From positions 1 through 41,392 of the forward strand of contig JAAYUQ010000067.1 in the NCBI GenBank assembly GCA_012517575.1: a stretch of DNA of 41,392 nucleotides, in the 5' to 3' direction. Shown piece after piece: positions 35,477 through 41,392 of the stretch; position 1 is the stretch's first letter, and each line of letters begins with the position of its first letter. This DNA is from Bacteroidales bacterium. Its GTDB lineage: Bacteria; Bacteroidota; Bacteroidia; Bacteroidales; Paludibacteraceae. The notes below the pieces were generated by a model that saw only the letters and a program-made list of their open reading frames with translations, did not search any database and had not been told where the DNA came from. Made by a program: the position numbers and the translations under genes.

Positions 35477-37822
35477 TCAATTGATTACCAATATTTTCGT
35501 AATGGTACTTTGCGTACCATCTTCACTGGCTCCAATCACCAAATAAATACCGGTACTGACTTTCTGGCCATGCAGATTTTTACCGTTCCACGTAGCCAAG
35601 CTGCCGTTGGATGTTGTTTCATAAACCAGATTTCCATTTAGATCGGTAATTTTTATATGTGTATTTTCCATTAAGCCCGTGATGGTAATGACTCCATTGT
35701 AGGTTTCTCTTACCGGATTGGGATAGGCATGTACATCGCCAAAAGTGCTTCCGGCTTCCGCAGCATCGCTTTGATAAGAAACGATTCCTTTCCCCGTTCC
35801 AAAATAAACTTCACCGCTTACAGGATGAATGGCTATAGACATAATATTGTTGGATAGCAAGGGACTGTTGGAAACAGTAAAATGCTGAATGGTTTCTTGC
35901 CCGTTCTCCGACATTAAATATACGCCGGATGATTTTGTACCAATCCATTTTCGGTTGGCTCCATCTACAGCTATGGCTTGAATTGTTTCGCCGGCCAACA
36001 AATAATCTGCCAGATTGGTGCCATCATTTCTCGGAATCTTTACGCGCGAACAGGTAAAATCTGCATCAAAAACATTCGAAGGATTGTAAAACAACAGAGG
36101 TCCCATATCTGTTCCCACCCAAATCACATGATTTTTGTCCTCCACCATACAATTGTAAAGTGTTGGTGAAATATTGCTCGCAACTTCATCCGTGTTTCTA
36201 AAATAGGAGTAAAATATCGATTTATCATCTCTCTGATCATCGATAGTTCCGTTATCATCAATAATACAAATTCCCTGTTCGGAACGCACAGACAAAATCC
36301 ATTTTTGATTAGGATTTAATGATGGAATTAATATTTGTCCTAAAGTAGGTCGTGAAGCAATTCCCGGATAAGCAAGTTGTGTCCATTGACCGTCGGATTT
36401 CAAAATTTTAATACCGTACGAAGCTCTGGTATTGGTAAACCAAACATTTCCTTCCGCATCAAAAACACCACCATCCATTCGCATATAAAGATATGAACTA
36501 TTGGGATCATTAGGGTAAATGGTTTCAATAGGACTATTGGTAAAATTATACCAATTACTGAACTGATTGTTTTTAAATTCATAAATACCCGTTCCATAAG
36601 AAGGAACAAAAAAATGAGAAGCGTCATTAGGATCAACAGCAATGTCCATAAAATCCAACACTCTTTTCCCAGTTTGGGTTTCAATGGTTTTTCCATCAAT
36701 ATTGGTCCAAACTCCATCTTCAAGCATCATAACGTAACCCTGCTGAGAATACTGTGCAGAAGATCTTCCACCAGGCACCACAAACAATTTTTTTCCCGAG
36801 AATCTCATTTGCCAGGGAATATTAACTGCCGGACCGGAAGGTTTGTAAGAAGACACTACCGGTTGCTGTGTCCCTTCCTGACGATAGGAAATAATACCAT
36901 TCCCATTGGCCGCAAACCAACACGTATTGTTTTCAGTGTCGTATTCTGCATCTGCAACAACGCCAATTCCCGAAACAGTTTTTGATACTATTTTATTGTC
37001 AACCGAATAAATATTATTGTCGGTGCCTAATATCAACAAAACTCCATTTGAAACCAATAAATTTTTAGCCGTAACTTGTGGAAGAAAAGGCGACCATTGC
37101 CCTCCGGCATTTTTTTGATAAATTTTACCGTCACGAAGGAGAAAAAGCTGATCAGCAAAAGATATAACAGACTGAAAATTACCACTTCCGGGCAAATTGT
37201 TTTCTGTTGACCAAACTTCATAACTCACTAAATACGGGCTGGTAACATCAGCTTTGTAAACTGCACTTTTGGAAAGAGCATAAATAGTCTGACCGTGAAC
37301 CGTCGTACAGAGTACATCCACCGGAGATGCATCGGCCCCGATAAAATATGTTTCGGCTATTTCCTTTTTCTCCATATTCAAAACTACGATACCAAAGTGG
37401 CAAGATAAATAAGCTTTATTTCCGAAAAAATAAATATGTTGAACTTCTTTGCTGAAAGTCATTTGTTTGTTGTAAAAATCGGGGAGATTAATCACACTAC
37501 CATCATTTACAAAATCAATATTTCCATTGACATATGTAACCAGCAACTGTTCGGAAGTAGGATCATATTCGATTCGCCCAACAGAAGTATCGTGCAATCC
37601 ACTGATTTTACTGTAGAATTCCATACTTCCATCCAGTTTATCTACTGAAAATAAAGCACCATCGCTTACAGCATAAATTTTTTTATCGGATTGCGCTATC
37701 TGACCAACACTGTTGTACGCCAGATGCATTCTCCATTTACCCATGCCTATATTGTCTGCCTGAATAAAAGAAGCAAACAAGCTACAGTAAATCAATAAAA
37801 TGTAAAAAATCTTATTTTTCAT
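35477..37822 (-). CDS. porZ: Type IX secretion system protein PorZ
   Basis: 781 residues, matching the known length of PorZ. A signal peptide (cleavage near LFASFIQADN) is followed by two beta-propeller regions made of repeated blades (about 30-330 and 330-670). Examples are KIYAVSDGALFSVDK, HVIWVGTDMGPLLF, RKWIGTKSSGVYLM and EVYFGTGKGIVSY. The C-terminal domain (about 695-781) is a type A sorting domain with AYPNPVRE, ITDLNGNLVYETTSNG and STGIYLVIGASEDG, so the protein is itself secreted to the surface. In P. gingivalis PorZ binds anionic LPS and helps PorU attach cargo to it. Here it heads a glycan gene block. No clear promoter is seen in the 207 bases upstream. Confidence 0.87.
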   Translation of the reverse strand: MKNKIFYILLIYCSLFASFIQADNIGMGKWRMHLAYNSVGQIAQSDKKIYAVSDGALFSVDKLDGSMEFYSKISGLHDTSVGRIEYDPTSEQLLVTYVNGNIDFVNDGSVINLPDFYNKQMTFSKEVQHIYFFGNKAYLSCHFGIVVLNMEKKEIAETYFIGADASPVDVLCTTVHGQTIYALSKSAVYKADVTSPYLVSYEVWSTENNLPGSGNFQSVISFADQLFLLRDGKIYQKNAGGQWSPFLPQVTAKNLLVSNGVLLILGTDNNIYSVDNKIVSKTVSGIGVVADAEYDTENNTCWFAANGNGIISYRQEGTQQPVVSSYKPSGPAVNIPWQMRFSGKKLFVVPGGRSSAQYSQQGYVMMLEDGVWTNIDGKTIETQTGKRVLDFMDIAVDPNDASHFFVPSYGTGIYEFKNNQFSNWYNFTNSPIETIYPNDPNSSYLYMRMDGGVFDAEGNVWFTNTRASYGIKILKSDGQWTQLAYPGIASRPTLGQILIPSLNPNQKWILSVRSEQGICIIDDNGTIDDQRDDKSIFYSYFRNTDEVASNISPTLYNCMVEDKNHVIWVGTDMGPLLFYNPSNVFDADFTCSRVKIPRNDGTNLADYLLAGETIQAIAVDGANRKWIGTKSSGVYLMSENGQETIQHFTVSNSPLLSNNIMSIAIHPVSGEVYFGTGKGIVSYQSDAAEAGSTFGDVHAYPNPVRETYNGVITITGLMENTHIKITDLNGNLVYETTSNGSLATWNGKNLHGQKVSTGIYLVIGASEDGTQSTITKILVIN

Positions 37823-38029
37823 AAGTTAAATATTTGTTTTTGAGGAAATAGCGCACTTAATTCTATCACGCCACATCGAAAATAGTAATATATTTAGTCA
37901 AATCTGATTTAGATTTAAAATTTAGTTGCAGTCAAATAAGTTACCGATAAAATAAACTGAAAAATTTCTGTTTTATTTTGTTCTGTCAATGATTGATAAT
38001 GACATGAAGCTATTTTAAAACTTGAATTT

Positions 38030-38614
38030 TCAATGTTCCTTTGACAGAATAAAATCTGCAAATTTTTTCACGGCTATTGCCCTGTGGCTGATTTGGTTTT
38101 TTTGCTCCGCCGACAATTCTGCAAAAGTTTTTTCGTAACCATCAGGAACGAATATGGAATCGTATCCAAAACCACCTTCACCACGAGGTTCAAGAGCGAT
38201 AACGCCACTGATTTTTCCTTCAAAAAAATATTCTTCCCCTTGCAAAATAAGGGCAATGACTGTTCTGAATCGAGCTTTTCGATTGGTTTGTTGCTTCATT
38301 AAACGCAACACTTTCATTCGGTTTTTGTAAGAATCTTGCTCCAACCCCGCATATCGTGCCGAAAAAACTCCAGGCTCACCTCCCAGTGCCTCAATTTCCA
38401 AGCCGGTATCGTCGGCAAAGCAGTCCAACTGAAATCTGTCGTAAACATATTTTGCCTTCATCAAGGCGTTACCTTCCAACGTATCAGCAGTTTCAGGTAT
38501 TTCATCGAAGCAGCCTATTTCCGATAAACTTCGAATATTTACTTTCCCGTCCAAAATTGCCCTAACTTCTTGCAACTTATGAAGATTGTTTGTAGCAAAA
38601 ACCAATTTTTCCAC
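38030..38614 (-). CDS. rdgB: XTP/dITP diphosphatase (RdgB/HAM1)
   Basis: 195 residues from a GTG at 38614. It removes inosine and xanthosine triphosphates from the nucleotide pool. Family motifs are [15 protein letters not shown] at the N-terminus, [39 protein letters not shown] and [13 protein letters not shown], then SHRAIA. The reading frame stays open to a TTG at 38659, but a promoter -7 element covers that position (38657-38664). The GTG also gives the family N-terminus, so I moved the start. It is followed by porZ after a 207-base gap. Confidence 0.95.
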   Translation of the reverse strand: MEKLVFATNNLHKLQEVRAILDGKVNIRSLSEIGCFDEIPETADTLEGNALMKAKYVYDRFQLDCFADDTGLEIEALGGEPGVFSARYAGLEQDSYKNRMKVLRLMKQQTNRKARFRTVIALILQGEEYFFEGKISGVIALEPRGEGGFGYDSIFVPDGYEKTFAELSAEQKNQISHRAIAVKKFADFILSKEH

Positions 38615-38656
38615 TTTAAAATAATGTTGATTTCCTTTAGATTTTTCTAACCCATG

Positions 38657-38664
38657 CAAAGATA
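38657..38664 (-). promoter_or_regulatory. -7 promoter element of rdgB
   Basis: Minus-strand TATCTTTG is a full match. It lies 42 bases before the GTG start and overlaps the TTG at the far end of the reading frame, which rules that start out if the promoter is real. No good -33 box is seen. Confidence 0.55.
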
Positions 38665-38731
38665 ACTATTTTACAAAAATAATTATTAAAGCTGCTTTTT
38701 TCAATTCATTTCGATTTTTATTTTTTTTCTC

Positions 38732-38739
38732 TACTTTTG
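38732..38739 (+). promoter_or_regulatory. -7 promoter element of the sodium-dependent transporter gene
   Basis: TACTTTTG matches TAnnTTTG. TTTC at 38709-38712, 19 bases upstream, is a three-of-four match for the -33 box. The ATG follows at 38769. Confidence 0.6.
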
Positions 38740-38768
38740 CAACAAATATGCATCGAAAACAATAAAAA

Positions 38769-40130
38769 ATGGCAAAAAAAGATAGAATCAATTTCAGCAA
38801 GATTGGCGCCATAGCGGCTGCCACAGGCTCTGCCGTAGGATTGGGCAATATTTGGCGTTTCCCATATTTGCTTGGAGAATCCGGAGGAGGGGCTTTTCTG
38901 TTGGTTTACATTCTTTGTGTTATTTTTCTCGGGCTGCCGGTTATGATTTCCGAGTTTTCCATCGGTCGAATGGCGCAGGCAAATGCAGCAGGTTCGTTTC
39001 GAACTTTGGCGCCAAAAGGAAAATGGTGGCTGGTCGGACTTATGGGCGTTATTTGTTCTTTCATCATTCTGGGTTTTTATGTAGTTGTTTCAGGGTGGAC
39101 ACTCGAATACATTGCCCAGTCTATTGGCAATAAGTTTTCACACGTTTCGCCTGCCCAACTGAATCAATCATTTACCAATTTCAGCACCGATACTTTTCGC
39201 CCTATTGGCTGGATGATTCTTTTTACTGCATTTACCTGTGCCATTGTTTTGGCAGGAGTCAAGGATGGGATTGAGAAAAGTACCAAATTCATGATGCCTT
39301 TGCTGTTTTTGATTATCATCATTTTGGGAATTCGTTCCATTACTTTACCCAACGGTACCGAAGGATTGAAATTTCTTTTCAAAACCGATTTCGGAAAAAT
39401 TAATTCAGAAGTCGTTTTGAGCGCGATGGGACAAGCTTTTTTTTCATTAAGTTTGGGAATGGGCTGTATGATAACTTACGGTTCCTACATGAATAAACAC
39501 AACAATCTCAGTTCCACTGCGCTTCAAGTTACCATTCTCGATACGCTGGTAGCCATCCTTGCTTCCATTGCCATTTTCCCAGCAGTATTTTCTTTCGGCA
39601 TTGATCCTGCTCAAGGTCCCGAACTGGTATTTATAACCTTGCCTCATATTTTTTCACAAATGCAAGGTAGTGCGATCTGGTCAACTCTGTTTTTCATTTT
39701 GCTGGCTTTGGCTTCTTTAACTTCTACCATTTCACTTTTGGAAGTAATCGTTGCCTACATGAATGAAGAATTACATATTTCGCGAGCCAAAGCAGCAATC
39801 GGTTCATCGGTTGGCGTAATTATTCTCGGAGTCATGGCTTCATTCTCATTGGGAATATGGAAAGAATTTACCATTTTTGGACTTGGATTCTTCGATTTAT
39901 TTGATGCTCTGACTTCAAAAGTACTGATGCCGGTGGGAGGAATTTTTATATCGTTATTTGTTGGCTGGAAAATCGACAAACAGAAAATTTACAAAGAACT
40001 CAGCAGTAACGGAAAATACAAAATACCTTTTTTAAATGTTTTTTTGTTGATAACCCGATACCTTGCCCCTCTCGCCATTCTTCTCATTCTACTGAATCAG
40101 TTTGGGTTGACAAAATGGCTTGGTTTTTAA
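38769..40130 (+). CDS. Sodium-dependent transporter, neurotransmitter:sodium symporter (SNF) family
   Basis: 453 residues with about 11 to 12 transmembrane helices of LeuT type. The first helix has the sodium and substrate site signature GSAVGLGNIWRFPYLLGESGGGAFLLVY (about residues 17-44), followed by GLPVMISEFSIGR. The unwound helix 6 region is FFSLSLGMGCMITYGSYM (about 225-242). Bacterial members carry amino acids with sodium; the substrate here is not evident. It has its own promoter, and lolD follows after 36 bases. Confidence 0.92.
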   Translation: MAKKDRINFSKIGAIAAATGSAVGLGNIWRFPYLLGESGGGAFLLVYILCVIFLGLPVMISEFSIGRMAQANAAGSFRTLAPKGKWWLVGLMGVICSFIILGFYVVVSGWTLEYIAQSIGNKFSHVSPAQLNQSFTNFSTDTFRPIGWMILFTAFTCAIVLAGVKDGIEKSTKFMMPLLFLIIIILGIRSITLPNGTEGLKFLFKTDFGKINSEVVLSAMGQAFFSLSLGMGCMITYGSYMNKHNNLSSTALQVTILDTLVAILASIAIFPAVFSFGIDPAQGPELVFITLPHIFSQMQGSAIWSTLFFILLALASLTSTISLLEVIVAYMNEELHISRAKAAIGSSVGVIILGVMASFSLGIWKEFTIFGLGFFDLFDALTSKVLMPVGGIFISLFVGWKIDKQKIYKELSSNGKYKIPFLNVFLLITRYLAPLAILLILLNQFGLTKWLGF

Positions 40131-40214
40131 TAAATTTGAAACATTGCTCCCAATATAAAAATAAGAATGAATACATTTGAAAACCACAGCATGAGTACCA
40201 AAATGCACGAAAAA

Positions 40215-40925
40215 ATGATTGAAGCCAACAATATTCATAAAAGTTTTGGCAACTTGGAAGTGCTGAAAGGTGTAGATTTATCGGTTGAAAAAGGAGAAGT
40301 TGTAGCCATCGTTGGCCCAAGTGGAGCAGGTAAAACCACACTGCTACAGATATTGGGAACCATTGACAAACCAAATGATGGAATTGTATCTATTAATGGA
40401 GTAACTTTCAGCAAATTATCCGAAAAAGAACTTTCAGCATTTCGGAATCGAAATATCGGTTTTGTTTTTCAGTTTCATCAACTTCTTCCCGAATTTACGG
40501 CTTTGGAAAATGTTATGTTTCCTGCCTTGATTGCCGGAAAAGAAGTTAAAAAAACAACTGACAAAGCAAAAAAAATTTTGGAGGAACTTCAACTTTCAGA
40601 CCGTATGCATCACAAACCCAACGAATTGTCGGGCGGAGAAAAACAACGGGTAGCCGTAGCACGCGCTTTAATCAATGATCCTTTACTGATACTGGCCGAT
40701 GAACCTTCCGGTAGCCTCGATTCAAAAAACAAAACGGAACTTCACAAGTTGTTGTTTCAACTACGCGACAAATTGGGATTGACCATCGTCATTGTTACAC
40801 ACGATAAAGATTTGGCTTTACAAACCGACAGGGTAATAGAGCTGAAAGATGGAATGGTGCTGAAAACGACAGAAAAAGAAAAATTCGTAGTCTCGCCGGG
40901 AATCGAACCCGAATCTAAAGTTTAG
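40215..40925 (+). CDS. lolD: Lipoprotein-releasing ABC transporter ATPase LolD-like
   Basis: About 236 residues from the ATG at 40215 ([12 protein letters not shown]), the family-like start; in-frame ATGs at 40167, 40191 and 40203 would add up to 16 residues. Motifs in order: [12 protein letters not shown] (Walker A), [16 protein letters not shown] (Q-loop region), [15 protein letters not shown] (signature), [14 protein letters not shown] (Walker B) and IVTHD. It would power release of lipoproteins from the inner membrane, with membrane partners encoded elsewhere. The last 12 codons ([12 protein letters not shown]) and the stop lie in the antisense strand of the tRNA-Arg gene. The end is therefore longer than typical and its sequence is set by the tRNA. 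Confidence 0.88.
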   Translation: MIEANNIHKSFGNLEVLKGVDLSVEKGEVVAIVGPSGAGKTTLLQILGTIDKPNDGIVSINGVTFSKLSEKELSAFRNRNIGFVFQFHQLLPEFTALENVMFPALIAGKEVKKTTDKAKKILEELQLSDRMHHKPNELSGGEKQRVAVARALINDPLLILADEPSGSLDSKNKTELHKLLFQLRDKLGLTIVIVTHDKDLALQTDRVIELKDGMVLKTTEKEKFVVSPGIEPESKV

Positions 40926-40959
40926 GAAACTTTCGTTCTATCCATTGAACTACAAGACC
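40888..40959 (-). tRNA. tRNA-Arg (anticodon CCU)
   Basis: 72 nt. Read on the minus strand, the acceptor GGTCTTG pairs with CGAGACT with discriminator A. The D arm is GTTC/GAAC. The anticodon stem AAAGT/ACTTT encloses loop TTCCTAA, giving anticodon CCT (codon AGG). The T arm is CGGG-TTCGATT-CCCG. CCA is not encoded. Its 3' half overlaps the end of lolD on the opposite strand by 38 bases. Confidence 0.92.
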
Positions 40960-40976
40960 ATTTTTTGAAAGTGGTG

Positions 40977-40984
40977 CAAAATTA
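40977..40984 (-). promoter_or_regulatory. -7 promoter element of tRNA-Arg
   Basis: Minus-strand TAATTTTG matches TAnnTTTG and ends 17 bases before the tRNA 5' end. No clear -33 box is visible. Confidence 0.5.
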
Positions 40985-41056
40985 CATTTTTTCGGCGATA
41001 AATAAAAATTTACTTCCTGCTTCTCAGCCTTTCTCATCCTGAAAATTATCAACGTT

Positions 41057-41392
41057 ATGAGTAAAAATAAATTTTTTGTTGTCTGGAAAGGGAAACAGCC
41101 CGGAATTTATCCTTCTTGGGAAGAATGCAGTCGGCAAGTTCATCAATTTGAAGGAGCGAAATTTAAAGGTTTTGCTACTGAAAAAGAAGCTCAACAAGCA
41201 TTTAAATCACCTTTCTGGAAATATATCGGCACATCAAATAATGCTCAAAAAAAACCTGCAGGGGAAAAAACACCAGTCGGGCAACCGATAATGGAAAGTA
41301 TTTCGGTAGATGCTGCCTGCAGCGGTAATCCCGGAATGCTCGAATATCGCGGAGTTTATACCAAAACAGGCAAAGAAATTTTTCATCAGGGC
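41057..41392 (+). CDS. Ribonuclease HI with N-terminal viroplasmin domain (cut by window end)
   Basis: The first 112 codons of a gene that runs off the right edge. The N-terminal viroplasmin/RNase H1 hybrid-binding domain (about 4-50) has FFVVWKGKQPGIYPSWEEC, then FEGAKFKGFATEKEAQQAF. After a linker, the RNase H domain starts with SISVDAACSGNPG, where D85 is the first catalytic Asp. It would degrade RNA in RNA-DNA hybrids. The start ATG at 41057 is the only in-frame Met before the domain. The rest of the catalytic residues lie beyond the window. Confidence 0.9.
   Translation, partial: MSKNKFFVVWKGKQPGIYPSWEECSRQVHQFEGAKFKGFATEKEAQQAFKSPFWKYIGTSNNAQKKPAGEKTPVGQPIMESISVDAACSGNPGMLEYRGVYTKTGKEIFHQG

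Noticed and set aside
37900-37916. Small inverted repeat AAATCT-GATTT-AGATTT upstream of porZ as an operator
   Set aside because: Only six base pairs in AT-rich DNA, and no promoter could be placed beside it.
41076-41291. A 71-codon plus-strand frame at the right edge
   Set aside because: It lies wholly within the RNase HI gene in a different frame and has no domain.
1-41392. CRISPR arrays, prophage genes or insertion sequences
   Set aside because: I saw no regularly spaced direct repeats, no transposase or integrase, and no phage structural genes anywhere in the window.

Overview
The window reads as chromosomal DNA of a Bacteroidota bacterium, most likely order Bacteroidales. Four things point there. 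The DNA is AT-rich, with at least eleven TAnnTTTG-type -7 promoter elements and no obvious Shine-Dalgarno sequences. There is a type IX secretion component (PorZ) with a C-terminal sorting domain. Lineage-typical families such as DUF4199, DUF6048/DUF6452, EpsC and RNase HI with a viroplasmin domain are present. Transketolase has the SDGG form of the usual GDG motif. I cannot name the genus. Apart from tRNA-Leu(CAA), tRNA-Arg(CCU) and some hairpins, almost everything is protein-coding. I see no insertion sequence, phage, CRISPR array or integron.

Layout. 0.4-2.1 kb (+): an anaerobic sulfatase-maturating radical SAM enzyme and a WbuC-like cupin. 2.1-10.8 kb (-): release factor 3; a DUF4199 membrane protein and a glycosyltransferase; then fluoride channel CrcB, its DUF190 partner, three tightly coupled envelope proteins of unknown function, transketolase and the manganese exporter MntP. 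10.8-11.4 kb: a gene-poor stretch and tRNA-Leu. 11.5-17.2 kb (-): tatD-like, S41 protease, pnuC, nicotinamide riboside kinase, epsC and a THUMP rRNA methyltransferase. 17.3-18.7 kb (+): ahcY, sharing a bidirectional terminator with the next block. 18.8-23.1 kb (-): ispD, recG, ndk and a LysM/M23 peptidase. 23.3-24.4 kb (+): a SPOR protein and folE. 24.6-37.8 kb (-): a ten-gene surface-glycan block headed by porZ. 38.0-38.6 kb (-): rdgB. 38.8-41.4 kb (+): a sodium-dependent transporter, lolD, tRNA-Arg on the opposite strand, and a truncated RNase HI.

The most distinctive region is 24.6-37.8 kb. The type IX secretion gene porZ is followed, mostly by stop/start overlaps or short gaps, by an acyltransferase, a phosphoethanolamine-transferase-like protein, two multi-pass GT-C-type proteins, GtrA, a polyprenyl-phosphate glycosyltransferase, a GT4 glycosyltransferase, an asparagine-synthetase-like enzyme that has lost its catalytic Cys2, and a Wzx-like flippase. 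In Porphyromonas gingivalis PorZ works with anionic LPS, which anchors type IX cargo. A cluster that joins PorZ to a glycan-decoration pathway is therefore a reasonable candidate for making or modifying the cargo-anchoring glycan of this organism. That link is inference.

Other points to revisit are lolD ending inside the antisense strand of the tRNA-Arg gene, a perfect 16-bp palindrome in the prfC promoter, the uncharacterised three-gene envelope module, and a long near-perfect hairpin at the left edge. Several start codons were moved from non-ATG or upstream positions to better-supported ones, and the reasons are given in each entry.
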